From Pratylenchus scribneri (taxonomy: Eukaryota; Nematoda; Chromadorea; Rhabditida; Pratylenchidae), in the NCBI GenBank assembly GCA_030063045.1, contig JAQSEB010000173.1, positions 1 through 64,000 of the forward strand: 64,000 bases of DNA. Reading direction: 5' to 3'. Shown piece by piece: positions 12,301 through 22,779 of the stretch. A model generated the notes under the pieces. That model worked only from the letters and a program-made list of their open reading frames with translations. It was not told the DNA's origin and searched no databases. Made by a program: the position numbers and the translations under genes. Every line of letters begins with the position of its first letter. Within the stretch, counting starts at the first letter, position 1.

Positions 12301-15300
12301 TGTTGATTTCCAAGGACTTTTTTTTTTTGTTAATATTGATCAATATTTTACCATTTTTTGTCTATAAAATTGATTCATTCGGCATTTTTTTTTAAAAATT
12401 TTTTAAATTTGAAAAATTTTGGAATTTTTTTGAGAAATTTTGCATTTTTTTAGAAAAATTTTGGATGTTGAAAAATTTTGAAAATTTTTTGAGAAATAAT
12501 AACGAAAAAATTAATTTTGAAATTTTTTAAAAATTTTTCAAAAGAATTAATGAACAATTGATTTTGAAATTTACTGATTTTTTTAAAAAATCGAAATGTG
12601 AATAATTTGAGGTTAAGAAAAATGTAATTTTTTTGAAATTTTGGCAAAATAAAACATTATTTTTAAAAATTTTCATCATAATGTTTTAAGATTTATTGTC
12701 AATATAAAATCCGTGCCCTACATATTAAAATATTACAAATTAAAATTCCCAATAAAAATAGACGAAGAATTGGACGAATTACGCCGAAAACAATTGGCCG
12801 AATGTGCCGAATTGCAAAATGAATTGGACACAGTGAATGCTCGTCTTCAATCGATGGAGAAGCAAAGAGCCCGCTTGGGGGCGGAGGCGGATGGAGCCAA
12901 AGCAGATGCGGATTCCCTCGGCCAACAGGCACATCAGCTGGAAAAGCGCCAAAGGGCCCATGAGAAACAAGCAAGAAATTTTTTCTATTAATCGACATAT
13001 TTTGGGCCTCCAGTGTTCGAATTGTTCCGGTGAAGAAATCATTTATTTCCTTTCAGCTGATTCTGTATTAAAGTGCACTGATCAGAAATACCGTATAACC
13101 TCTTTATAACCCCTCCCTCCATTAATCCCCCTCCCTCTAAAAATCCCTACCTTTTGGAGGGGTTGACCCTGGGGTCTTTACAACAGGTTATACGGTAGTA
13201 TTTAGACTAGAAATGGCCATAAATCAGCTCATAGATATCTTAGAGGATTAATTTACAATTCATCCGATTTGGCTTGGTCGATTTAGTTTGGGAATTCTAA
13301 TTTCAGCCAAATTCAAATTTAAAAATGTTAAACCGGTTTAAAAACCCGAAATTACAATTGGCCATAATTTAGTTTCATTTTGGTCAAGTCAATTTGAAAC
13401 TGAAATCTTATAAACAAAACCGACCTTAACGAATAGACTGAGCCATTGATTAAGACTACGACCATATTATACATATTGAAATCTGAACCGGCTGAAAATT
13501 TAGGTTGCTATAATATCCAATTTTTTTCATTTTTTTCCGGTATATTTTGGACTACATTTTCCAGAAATGATTGAAAAAGCTGAGTACCAGAGTAAAAATT
13601 GTCTTTAGCCATTTAATTTTCTGAATATTTAGATTAATTGCAAATACCAAATATTAAGAAATATTTTAATAAAAAACCCATTTAATCCACTCATTATTCC
13701 AGGTGGAAGAATGGCGCCATCAAGCCGATGATTTACAAAGTGAATTGGACGCAGTTCAACGTGAGGCCCGAAACCAGGCGATGGAAGCCCATCGATTGGC
13801 CGCAAATCAGGATTCCCTACAAGAACAAGTGGAAGGATTGCGCCGCGAGAATCGTCAATTGGGAATGGAAATTCGTGATTTACAAGTAAATTTTAAATAA
13901 ATTATGAAAAATATTATTGCTAAAAATAATTTAATTCATTTGTTTTTGACTAGAAAATATTAAATTTATAAATATTTATTTAAAAAAAATATTTTTTATA
14001 AGATTTCATCACTATGGGGCGGATTTTTAGATTTATGACCAATTTTTAATGCATCTAATTTGATGAGAAAAGTACAAAATAAATATATTTTTGAGCAAGT
14101 ATTCCAAATTATTTTGATGTAATTTTTGGGCCAATTTTACCTATTTTGGCACTTTTTTGAAGAAAAAATTAACTAGAAAAATGCAATTAAAAGACAAAAG
14201 TCTTAAAATTCCCGAAATCTATTTTGGTTACTTAAAAACTTAAATAAATTAGACATTTATTTTGAGATTTTTGCTAAAGTAGATCATGGTCAGTTTTTAG
14301 ACCATTTCAGTTTTTAGACCCGGTTTTAATTTTTAAAAATATCGGTTTTCGGTTTCTCCTATTTTCGTTTTTTGAGTAAAAATTTCCAATTTCGGTTTTA
14401 AATTGCATCGATTTTCTCAAACTGAAACCAACCAAGATCTTTTTTTTGACCTAAAAAGCCGCTTCCTATTAATAATATAATCTAAAAAGGAATCAAAAAT
14501 ACCATTTTTTCAAGGACCAAGTATCGGATAGCCATCGCACCGTAAATGATTTGGAGAAATTGCAACGTCAATTGGAGGCAGAAAAAGACGAATTACAACA
14601 TGCATTGGATGAGGCCGAAGCCGCATTGGAGGCGGAGGAGGGAAAAGTGTTGCGCACACAGGTGTGCGAAAAAAATATTTTTATGGCCAAGAAATTTGGC
14701 CAAAAATTTGACCAAAAATGGCATTTTTATGGCCAAAATTTGACTAAAAATGCCACATTTTCGTTATGGCCATGAAATTTGACAAAAAATTTGACCAGCA
14801 TTTTTTATGGCCATGAAATTAGCCTCAAAAATTGACTATTAAATTGGCATTTTCATTAATTTTGCAGGTGGAATTGTCCCAAATTCGTGCCGAAATTGAG
14901 AAACGCCTTCAAGAGAAGGAGGAAGAATTTGAGAATACCCGTAAGGCACATCAACGCATCATTGAGGGAATGCAAACTGCTTTGGAGCAGGAAACACGGG
15001 CAAAAGCCGAGCTGGCACGCGTCAAGAAGAAGTTGGAATCGGATGTGAATGTAAGTTTTGGCTTTTGGAATATAAATCTACTATTACTAAACGAGATTGT
15101 TCGTGTGTGTGTTCGTGTAAACATAATGCCAAAAAATTAAAAAATTTAAAAATTGGATAAACTGTCATTTTTATTAAAAATTAAACAAAACTAAAAATGT
15201 TAGGGAAAATAAAAACAAAATGTTTAAATGAATAAAAAGATAAAAAAGTTTACGAGAAAAAAAAACATAAAATAATGCGAAAACAAAAACAAATTGTTTA

Positions 15301-18300
15301 GATAAACAAAAAGATAAAAGGTTTAGGTAAAAAAGATCATAAATTTGAGAAAAGCAAAAAGTTTGGAAAAAAAATATTTTGGAAAAACAAAATCTTTGAG
15401 AAATGACAAAAATTAAATGTTTGGCAAACAAAAACATAAAATGTTTGGCAAACAAAAAAATAAAATGTTTGGTAAACAAAAATATAAAATGTTTGGCAAA
15501 CAAAAACACAAAGTTTGGCAAACAAAAATATAAAATGTTTGGCAAAAAAAACATAAAATGTTTGGCAAACAAAAACAGAAAATGTTTGGCAAACAAAAAA
15601 CACAAAATGTTTGGCAAACGAAAACACAATATTTGGCAAAAAAAACAGAAAATGTTTGGCGAACAAAAATATAAAATGTTTGACAAAAAAATACATAAAA
15701 TGTTTGGCAAACAAAAACACAAAATGTTTGGCAAACTAAAACACAAATATTTGGCAAAAAAAACAGAAAATGTTTGGCAAACAAAGACATAAAATGTTTG
15801 GGGTTAAAACAATGTTTGGAGAACAAAAAACAAAACAAAATGTGGAGAAACAAAAATACAAAATTGGCAAAAGAAACACAAATGATCGGATGAAGAAAAA
15901 TATAAAATATTTGAAGAAATAAAAAGAATATAATCTTTGTGAAAAACAAAGATAAAAATATTTGGTAAAATTTTAAAAAAATTGTTTACAAAAACGAAAA
16001 TACGTTCTCTTAAACTAATTTAATTTTACTAAAAATTTTATAATAGCATATACAATTTTTACAATTTTTTTATAACGTTTTTCAAGCGCTCGGGAGCCGC
16101 GAAGCGGCGACCGAGCGCTTGTTTAGACTAATTTTCGCCTTTTTAAAATTTTAGGAAAAAAATTTAAACCCATAAATTATTTTCATTATAAATTTCATTT
16201 ATTAAAGCACATTTTTTAGAATTAATTTATAAAATTGTCAAGCAAAATCCACAATAAAATAATTTATTATACATAAATATAAATAATTAAATAAAAATAT
16301 CCAAAAATAAAACTTAGAATAAATTCACAAAATAAGTCAAAATTATTTTTTAATATAAAAAATTAAGGATTAAGTTTAGAGCTAAATAAAATTTCAAAAT
16401 TTTAAAATTTTGAAGAAAAATTTAAACTCATAAATTATTTTCATTCAAAATTTCATTAATTAAAGCACATTTTTTTAGAATTAATTTTAAAAAAGGCAAC
16501 ACAAATGAAAAATAAAATAAATTATTATAAATATAAAAAATAAAATAAAATATCCATAAATAAAACTTGGAATAAAAAAAGTTTACCGGACAATTGGGCA
16601 CCGGACAATTGGGCACCAGCCTAATTTGGACAATTGGGCACGGACAATTGGGCACAAGCGGACAATTGGGCACCAAAATAGAAAATAGTTTATATTATTT
16701 GGTATGGATTAAGGCGCTGTTTGACTTTCCCATCGTTCCCCATGCTCCGAACCCTAACCTAGACCCTAATCCTAGCCCTAACCCTAATCCCTAACTTAAA
16801 AAGAGTTATAAAAATTGTATTGTGGTGCCCAATTGTCCTCTTGTGCCCAATTGTCCGTGCCCAATTGTCCAAATTAGGCTGGTGCCCAATTGTCCGGTGC
16901 CCAATTGTCCATCCACCAAAAAGTTCAGCCAAAAATATTTTTAAATAAAAAATAAAGAATTAAGCTGATGATCTAAAAATTTCAAAAATTTTATAATTTT
17001 GAAAAAACATTGAAACCCATAAATTATTTTCATTCTAAATTTTATTTATTAAAGCACATTTTATAGAATTTATTAAAAAAATTGCTATACAAAATTTTAC
17101 AATAAAATTATTTATTATAAATATAAATAATTAAATAAAAATATCCATAAAAGTTAGAATAAAAAACTCATTCAAAATTATTTTTTAAATAAAAAATAAA
17201 GGATTATGCTGGTGATTGGTGATTTAAAAATTTTAAAATTTAGAAGAAAAATTTAAACTCATAAATTATTTTCATTCTAAATTTTTTTAAATTAAGTGCA
17301 TTTTTTTGAAAATTAAAAATTTTGCCATACAAATCTACAAAAAAAAATTTAGTATAAAAAATAATTTAATAAAAAATATCCATAAATAAAACGTGGAATC
17401 AAAATTATTTTTAAATAAAAAATAAATAAGCTGATGATTTAAAAATTTCAAAAATTTTATAATCCTAACAAGCCTGAACCTATATTAAATAATATTTTGT
17501 TTGATTTTTGTAAGTTTGATTAATTTTATAAAAATTGTATTATTAAAAATTCCAAAATTTTTTTTTGTAATTTATCAGAAATGTATTCTATAAAAATAAA
17601 CCAAAATTTTAACATCCAAAAAACAGATGTTAAAAATTCGTTCCAGATTTTTCAATCATTGAAAAACTGACTAGACTAAGAACTTTCCGAAAACCTCAAT
17701 ACAATTGAAATCTAATATTCCAAATTCCAATTCATTCTTTTAATAATTCCTCTGCTATTTTAGGAATTGGAATTGGCCCTTGAGCATGCGAATCGGGCCA
17801 ATGAGGATGCCCAAAAGAATATTCGCCGCTATGGGGACCAAGTGAAGGAATTGCAGGCACAAATTGATGAAGACCAACGCAGAAGGGAGGAATTCCGTGA
17901 AAAATTCATGTCAGCCGAAAAGAAGTTCCAATCAGTCAAACAAGAACAACAGGACTTGATGGTGGCACTGGAAACGGTACATCAATATCAAAAATAGGAG
18001 ATAAAATCATGTAAAAATGCCTTAAAATTCTATTTATAAGCTAAATGGAAAAAATTGTAAATTTGATAATAATAAAAATTGGCCGGAATATCAAAATTTA
18101 AAAATATTTTTTGATGCGAATTGACTTATTTCAATTCATATTTAGTAGCCATGGTGGTAAGAAAATGTCAACATTAATAAATATGATTAATTAATTATAA
18201 ATTTTGACATTGGATTTATCCAAGATTGGACTTAAAATGGATAATATAATTAAGACAAATTTGCAAAAATATTTCATCGTTTAAAATTAAATATACAACA

Positions 18301-20295
18301 AATTTTTACAAATTATAAATTATTGACAATTTCCAAAGAGATGCTATTAAATTTGCCGAAAAACTTTTCGGTCGAAAAATAATTTTTTAGCCTTAAAACT
18401 TGACAAAATTAGGCTTCTTTAAGATTCTTATATTCCGAGTTGGTTAAGCCCTAATCGCAATCTAATTCTAAACCTAATCCTAAGCTCCTAGCCATAACAC
18501 TTTGTTATGGCCCACTATTATGGCCTTAAAAAAGATTATTTTTCTACCTAAAAAATTTTCGGCAAATTCATTTATTTCAACAATTTAATATTCCCATTTC
18601 CTAAATAACCAATTTTATTTTGCAGGCTCAACGCTTCAAAAAGCAAATGGAAGGGGAGTTGGGTGAATTGCAAGCGCACAACAATGACCTCCAAGCCGAT
18701 AGCCAAACCCAATTGTTGGTAAAACAAAAGCTGGACCAAGAATTGGCCATAATGAAGGCGGATTTGACCGAGGCCAGCGGCGAAGTATTGGCCCAACAGG
18801 AACATGCAAAACATGGAGCGGTGGAGGCAGCCAAATTGGCAGAGGAATTACGCGCTGAACAGGAAAAGTCCAATGTGGTGGAGAGACAAAAGAAAATGGT
18901 GGATATGCAAGTGAAGGTGAGAAAAATTGTGGGAAAATAGGGAATTTTGCATTCCAAATTCACCAAAAAGTTGAATGTGAAAATTCTTTAGACGATAAAA
19001 ATTGTTTAAAAAATTATTTCTATTTTTGAGGTGGGAACAGCACAATTTGTCACCGTTTACTCATCAAGGACTGAACCAATTTTGATGATTTTAGTATCAA
19101 ATTAAAAGGATACTTTTGGCTATCTAAAAAAATATTATTTTATTTAATTTGGTTCAGAATTGATAGAGTTATGCCCAAAAACCACGGAAAAATTCGTTAA
19201 TCCATAATAAAGATGATTTTTAATTGGTTTTTGGGAAAAACTCCATCATTTTTGAATAAATTTAAATATATTTATTATTATTTGATAGCCAAAAGTCTGC
19301 TCTTTAATTTGATAGCAAAAAAAATCAGAAATTAGTTAAGTACTAAATGAGTTATTAATTATAAACGGCGACAAATTGCCCCGTCGCTAATTTAGGTTGT
19401 TCCCAAAATTTTAAATTATTTAAAAAAAATTATTGCAATTTTTTAGGTTTTTTTTGTGACGCTAAATTTAGAATGAATTTTTTATATTTAAATATTATTT
19501 TTCCATAAAGGAAGTGCAAGCGAAATTGGAGGAAACAGAGATGGCAGCAATGAAGGCTGGGCCAAAATTGGCTGCCAAATTGGAAACACAATTGAAAGCG
19601 GTGGAAAGTGAATTGGAGAATGAACAACGTCGACAGGCGGACACCTCCAAAAATTATGCCAAAGCAGATCGCCGAGCACGCGAATTGCAATTTGAGGTGT
19701 GAGGGGAAATTTTAGATTTTTAATATTTAAATTTTTTTATTAATTTTTAGAATTTAATTATTTTTTGATATTTTAATTTAAATTATTTTTTAATATTTTA
19801 AATTTAGTTATTTTTTAATATTTTAAATTAATTATTTTTTAATATTTAAAAAAAATTAATTTTTAATATTTAAAATTTAATTATTTTTTAATATTTAAAA
19901 AATTAATTAATTTTTAATATTTTAAATTTAATTATTTTTTTAATATTTAAAATTAATATTTTTTATTTTCTTAGGCTGAAGAAGAGCGCAAAAACTATGA
20001 AAAACTGTGCGATTTGGCCGAAAAATTGCAAACGAAAATTCGCAATCAAAAGAAACAATTGGAGGATACGGTAATTGAAAGAAATATATTTGAAAAAAAT
20101 AAATATTTTCAGGAGGAACAAGCGAATTTGAACCTGCAAAAATATCGGCAAATTCAAATTTCGGTGGACAGTGCCGAAGAGAGGGCCCAGACGGCGGAGA
20201 GCAGTTTGGCCCGAATGCGTTCTCGATCGAGACTGAATGTGGGAGGCGGCGGTGGTGGTGGCAGCGGATTGGCCAAATCCGAGACATTCGCCTAA
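367..20295 (+). CDS. Muscle-type myosin heavy chain (myosin II), 5' partial
   Basis: Actin-based motor of striated muscle thick filaments. 29 exons, about 1578 codons, collinear with nematode UNC-54-type chains; the first ~370-400 residues (P-loop, switch I) lie upstream. Exons: 367-485, 537-654, 982-1187, 1764-1934, 1982-2050, 2523-2616, 2667-2761, 2893-2965, 3004-3095, 3627-3773, 4456-4563, 4613-4719, 5288-5522, 7582-7767, 8337-8618, 8694-8816, 9334-9586, 10157-10389, 11072-11289, 12073-12188, 12762-12970, 13703-13885, 14515-14661, 14868-15050, 17764-17976, 18626-18916, 19511-19696, 19975-20070, 20113-20295. Visible landmarks: switch II and relay ([17 protein letters not shown]), lysine-rich loop 2, the actin-binding segment [13 protein letters not shown], both reactive cysteines ([17 protein letters not shown]), two IQ-like segments near 4500-4720, then an uninterrupted coiled-coil rod and a glycine-rich tailpiece ending KSETFA. 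Introns after 10389 and 12970 start with GC. Which muscle paralogue it is cannot be decided here. Confidence 0.96.
1262..1680. repeat. 19-20 bp minisatellite in a myosin intron
   Basis: About 20 head-to-tail copies of agaataattccgcctggtta, with one-base deletion variants, fill most of the intron between exons 982-1187 and 1764-1934. The core AGAATAATTCCGCCTG is shared with the 31-bp arrays at 40.8-42.5 kb and 43.7-44.0 kb. Confidence 0.95.
2150..2455. mobile_element. Inverted-repeat element, family P copy 1
   Basis: An imperfect palindrome of ~300 bp in a myosin intron. Both arms carry an accggtttta motif next to 'gaccctaaaaacc' or 'gggtctaaacc', then a 'taccattcgatgcgtct' type segment. The same pattern recurs at five other places in the window, so this looks like a non-autonomous MITE family. 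No target duplication is certain. Confidence 0.7.
4770..5150. mobile_element. Inverted-repeat element, family Q copy 1 (degenerate)
   Basis: Within a myosin intron. It carries the family landmarks: a left end like 'accgtttattataactt', 'ctgaaccaaattcaatgg', a central 'agccaaaagtctg', and an inverted right end 'atgagttataataaaa'. Copies recur near 5.6, 19.0, 23.6, 44.8 and 48.3 kb. Confidence 0.6.
5630..6140. mobile_element. Family Q-like inverted-repeat region (diverged)
   Basis: Repeat-derived sequence in the long intron after exon 5288-5522. It includes 'gtttataataactcattaatgaa' style left-end sequence near 5836 and a right end near 6085-6125. It is more diverged and longer than the other copies and may be nested insertions. 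Confidence 0.4.
6160..6951 (+). promoter_or_regulatory. Possible internal promoter region upstream of the candidate rod exon
   Basis: This part of the intron is less AT-monotonous than its neighbours. It holds a CCAAT-like gattggcca near 6380 and several CANNTG (E-box-like) sites at about 6375-6535. Such sites are frequent by chance in AT-rich DNA, so this is only a candidate, resting mainly on its position before the start exon at 6952. Confidence 0.25.
6952..7047 (+). CDS. Candidate alternative first exon of a myosin rod-only isoform
   Basis: A 96-nt open segment inside the 2.06-kb intron between myosin exons 5288-5522 and 7582-7767. It begins with ATG after a run of A and encodes 32 residues starting [20 protein letters not shown], rich in heptad-like L/E/K. 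It ends at a GT donor (AGAAAG then gttgag) in phase 0, exactly the phase of the acceptor of exon 7582-7767. An in-frame TAA lies 18 nt upstream of the ATG with no AG between them, so the segment cannot be an internal cassette exon and must contain its own start. Homology with the UNC-54 rod shows that the regular transcript skips it. Spliced to the downstream exons it would give ~1065 residues: coiled-coil rod without the motor, analogous to the Drosophila myosin rod protein made from an internal Mhc promoter. That function is inferred. Confidence 0.45.
7893..8200. mobile_element. Inverted-repeat element, family P copy 2
   Basis: An imperfect ~300-bp palindrome in a myosin intron. The ends are 'aaaatggcgaaaag' on the left and 'cttttcgccatttt' on the right. 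The interior carries 'cattcgat...gacgcatcgaatgg' and 'cttgacgagatctatcgat'. It closely matches the copy at 20.75-21.09 kb. Confidence 0.75.
9125..9206 (+). tRNA. tRNA-Leu (anticodon AAG)
   Basis: An 82-nt tRNA inside a myosin intron, on the sense strand. The acceptor stem GGCGAGA pairs with TCTCGTC (one G-T), followed by discriminator A at 9206. A-box sequence is tggccgagcggtc and the B box is ggttcgaatcc. The anticodon stem CTGGT/ACCAG encloses the loop TTAAGGC, giving anticodon AAG (codon CUU), with a short variable arm as expected for leucine. A run of seven T at 9212-9218 is a ready RNA polymerase III terminator. No intron is present. Confidence 0.96.
9212..9218 (+). terminator. RNA polymerase III T-run terminator of the tRNA-Leu
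   Basis: Seven consecutive T starting 6 nt after the discriminator base, in sense orientation to the tRNA. Confidence 0.75.
11586..11663. repeat. Perfect palindrome with 38-bp arms
   Basis: Arms 11586-11623 and 11626-11663 are perfectly complementary with a 2-nt spacer, within a myosin intron. The arms contain tgttacggccaaaagtgg. It could be a recent foldback insertion or a hairpin-forming RNA source; no further copy was seen in the window. Confidence 0.93.
13089..13197. mobile_element. Small terminal-inverted-repeat element (~108 bp)
   Basis: In a myosin intron, the ends are accgtataacct and aggttatacggt, a perfect 12-bp inverted repeat flanked by TA on both sides (taccgt...acggta). The interior is C-rich on one side and G-rich on the other. 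TA flanks would fit a Tc1/mariner-type MITE, but TA is common by chance here. Confidence 0.6.
15400..15960. repeat. ~24-bp minisatellite with aaatgtttggcaaac core
   Basis: Many imperfect tandem copies of a unit containing aaaatgtttggcaaacaaaa in the large myosin intron 15051-17763. Related arrays occur at 32.6-33.3, 36.6-36.9 and, in the opposite orientation, 48.9-49.4 kb. Long open frames across the array are by-products of the repeat, not genes. Confidence 0.92.
16085..16123. repeat. GC-rich hairpin with tandem G-A internal loop
   Basis: The sequence caagcgctcgg ... ccgagcgcttg forms an 11-bp stem. A GA/GA symmetric internal loop follows, then a 5-bp GCCGC/GCGGC stem closed by GAA. It stands alone in very AT-rich intron DNA. 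Confidence 0.75.
16141..17465. repeat. About four tandem copies of a ~245-bp AT-rich repeat
   Basis: The phrase ataaattattttcattctaa followed by tttattaaagcacatttt recurs near 16170, 16432, 17019 and 17261. The downstream 'ataaataaaact...gaataaa...caaaattattttt' is also repeated each time. The second copy is interrupted by the foldback element at 16586-16917. Confidence 0.8.
16586..16917. mobile_element. Foldback element with 88-bp inverted repeats
   Basis: Arms 16588-16675 and 16823-16910 are complementary over 88 bp, with about one mismatch. Each arm is made of five sub-repeats of ggacaattgggcacc. The 147-bp middle contains imperfect ccctaa runs. It interrupts a tandem AT-rich repeat, and near-identical flanks aaaaagttta and aaaaagttca (9 of 10) look like a target duplication. 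Confidence 0.85.
19030..19400. mobile_element. Inverted-repeat element, family Q copy
   Basis: In a myosin intron. The ends are aatttgtcaccgtttac and taaacggcgacaaatt. The interior has ctgaaccaattttgatgat, attggtttttgggaaaaac and agccaaaagtctgctcttta, the family signature. Confidence 0.8.
20071..20112 (+). other. 42-nt stop-free myosin intron
   Basis: The last myosin intron, gtaatt...ttttcag, is 42 nt long, a multiple of three without a stop codon. Retention would insert 14 residues in frame. Homology with the UNC-54 tail shows that these residues do not belong to the conserved protein, so splicing is the default reading. Confidence 0.85.
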
Positions 20296-20577
20296 TTCGA
20301 TGGGAAATATTGTGTGGATTCACATTTAATTTTTGGATTTATGGATGGCAAACAAAAATATTAATAATCCTTTGATGATTTAAAGTACATTTTTAGGAAT
20401 TTTAAAACCAGTTTTTCTAGTCCAAATATACTCATTATGATGCTAATTTTTGAATTCATTAAATTCCTCCTCTAAAATGAAACACATTTTGACGACATTT
20501 AATCACATAATTTTTCATTTTTAATCAGAATTTGGAACATTTTATTCTTGAATACAATTTCGGCATAAACATTAATG

Positions 20578-20583
20578 AATAAA
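20578..20583 (+). terminator. Polyadenylation signal AATAAA of the myosin gene
   Basis: A canonical AATAAA ~280 nt after the myosin stop codon, with no other gene between. It gives a plausible 3' UTR end near 20600. Confidence 0.6.
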
Positions 20584-20744
20584 TGGTGTTGGCATTGGCA
20601 TGGATTATTTTTAGTTTAATATAGAAATTAGTTAAATTTTAAATATCATTTTTAGACAAATAGCTCATTTTTTATTTTTAAAAATTTTTTTAGAAAATCT
20701 TATTTTCTATTCTTTAAAAAATTTTTGTGTTTAAAAATAATGGA

Positions 20745-21090
20745 AATATTTAAAATGGCGAAAAAAACATTGAAAATGGCGAAAAAAACATTGAAAATGG
20801 CGAAAAGTTTATAACAGTTTAACGTTTTGTCCAAAATTGGTAAACCATATACCATTGGATAGAGCTCGTCAAGACGCATCGAATGGTATATAATTTGTCA
20901 TGGTTTAATTGGTTTTGAACCAAACCCCTGTGATGGTTTAAGTGGTTTAAAACCCTTAATTTTTGATCAAACCATGACAAAATATATATACCAATCGACG
21001 TGTCTTGACGAGATCTATCGATTGGGTATAAGATTTGGGGTCTAGGACAAACCGTTATAAAATTTTCGCCATTTTCAATGTTTTTTCGCA
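20745..21090. mobile_element. Inverted-repeat element, family P copy 3
   Basis: Lies between the myosin gene and the next minus-strand gene. It starts in three copies of cattgaaaatggcgaaaa and ends ttcgccattttcaatg, with interior 'gacgcatcgaatggtatata' and 'cttgacgagatctatcgatt'. It fills most of the 1-kb intergenic space. Confidence 0.8.
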
Positions 21091-21299
21091 AAATTAAATA
21101 CCATCCAAAATGAAATTTCTTGACGATATTTTCTAAGAAGATATAGAAAAAAATCAAAATTTATCAATCATCATTGAAGAAAGCAGCAGATTTATAATAA
21201 ATGAGAAATTCATTTTAAATTTTAACCAAAATGAGATAATCAAAAAATTTATTTTCCAAAAGATCAAAATGAATTCATTCACTTATATTTTGGCTCAAA

Positions 21300-22779
21300 T
21301 TATTTAACTTTGAGTTTCTTCTGCGCACAAATTTGCTTGAATTCCTCCATTTTCTCACGCACTTTTTCCCGTTTCTCTTCATCATTATAAATGTTGCCAA
21401 GTTCCTGGATGAATTCAGCCGTGCTTTTTTTGATGCAACTTTCAATTCTATCTGGGTTTGGGCCCATTGGATAGGTGGGAATCGCACTAAAAATTTTTAA
21501 TATTATTAATATTTTGTATTTTTTCTATGGCTTAATTTCATTTTTAGATTCTAATTAAAGTAAAATTTTATATTTTATTATATTATTATCTTACTTCTCT
21601 GCCGATCTGTAGCAACGATAAAATTTTGATTCATTTCCAAATAATAATTCAAATGATTCTTCATCAAGAGTTTTTCTTTCTTCATATTCAAGCGAAGAAA
21701 ATTGCTCGAAGAATTTGACGAATACACTGGCCGCAGCGACATCTTCATTGTCCCTACTAAAAAATGTTTGGTTTAAAATTAAATGTTTTTCTATTTTAAT
21801 TGAAATCAATCGAAATTAGGGATAAAGAAACATGGATTTTTTTACAGTTTCTCTAATTTATGGGCAGAACGCATAAGCTTTAAGGCATTAAGATTGGGCA
21901 TGGGCATGGGGCGAATTGGCGAATGGCCTATGCCATTGGAAGCATAGCTGTATTTAATATGGAAAATTTTTTTTATCTAATAGTAGTTTTTGAATATATC
22001 AGAAACTGGTTTTTGATCCTAAAAACTTTAATACCAGTTTATAGATCTTTTCGAGACGCATCGATTGATATATAATTTGTCGTGGTTTGGTCAAAATTAA
22101 AGGGTATTAAACTGTTTAAACCATCTTATTAGGTTTTTGGTTTTAAACTAATTTAATTTTGACTAAACCATGACAAATTATGTACCATTCGATGCGTTTC
22201 AATGAGAATAAATGTTGTAAGGTATGTATATAAAACCGGTTTCCGATTTATTAGAAATCAAAAACAACTACATTTGGGTAGAAAATATCAAATTAATATT
22301 GGGCATAAATTTAGAAATAGCAAAATTGCGATCAATATTGAATATTATTTTTTAATAGCAAAATAATCACAGCTTTTGAATACCATTTGGTAGCTAATTT
22401 ATCGAAAAGAGAGTAAAAATTAGTCCAGATTCCAGAGGTATAGAGCATTTCAAAACTAACAATTATTAACAAATTTATTGCCAACCCAAAGATTCGTATT
22501 TTTACTTGCCTTTCCCAAAGAAAAGTTTAAATTAATCAAAATTGTTAAACTTACTCGTCTGGATATGGCATTTCAACGCCGAATGGTGCGGCAAAAATGC
22601 GAATTGCCAAAACCAATGCGTCCCATTGTTTATAGGCGGCTTTGTAATAATCATTCTTATCAAAAAATTCTTTTGGTTTTGCATTGTCCATTTTGGTAAA
22701 ATAATATTTTGCATGGTCCAATAAACTTTGGGGAGATGGGCAACGGTGAATCGCGTCAAGTGTTTTCGGTGATTGAATG
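21300..22779 (-). CDS. Unrecognised small protein family, member 1 (5' end not found)
   Basis: Function unknown. Four exons read from the right: 22779-22555, 21947-21846, 21756-21595 and 21486-21300 (TAA), joined in consistent phases. The product is mostly alpha-helical in character and contains DYYKAAYKQWDALVLAIR, a proline/methionine stretch PIRPMPMPN, an acidic segment EYEERKTLDEESFELL, and a C-terminal charged helix ELGNIYNDEEKREKVREKME. It is a paralogue of the neighbouring gene at 23251-24396. That gene's first exon has no counterpart here: the first exon found needs two bases from an upstream exon that I could not identify. Either a short exon was missed, translation starts at the internal ATG in 'TKMDN', or the gene is 5'-truncated. 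A helical segment faintly recalls PaREP1/HEPN-like folds, too weak to name. Confidence 0.7.
21995..22275. mobile_element. Inverted-repeat element, family P copy 4
   Basis: Inside an intron of the member-1 gene. It carries agaaactggtttttgatcct at the left and a matching inverted aaaccggtttccgatttatt at the right, with central 'gagacgcatcgat' and 'cattcgatgcgtttc'. It belongs to the same subfamily as the copies near 2.2 and 31.0 kb. Confidence 0.7.

Noticed and set aside
15174..15949. Long open frames on both strands rich in F, C, L or K, N
   Set aside because: They translate the ~24-bp minisatellite in several frames at once. There is no splice-linked context or protein-like composition.
16740..16796. 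Internal telomere repeat
   Set aside because: The ccctaa-like runs are imperfect and do not match the nematode TTAGGC repeat; they are part of the foldback element's centre.
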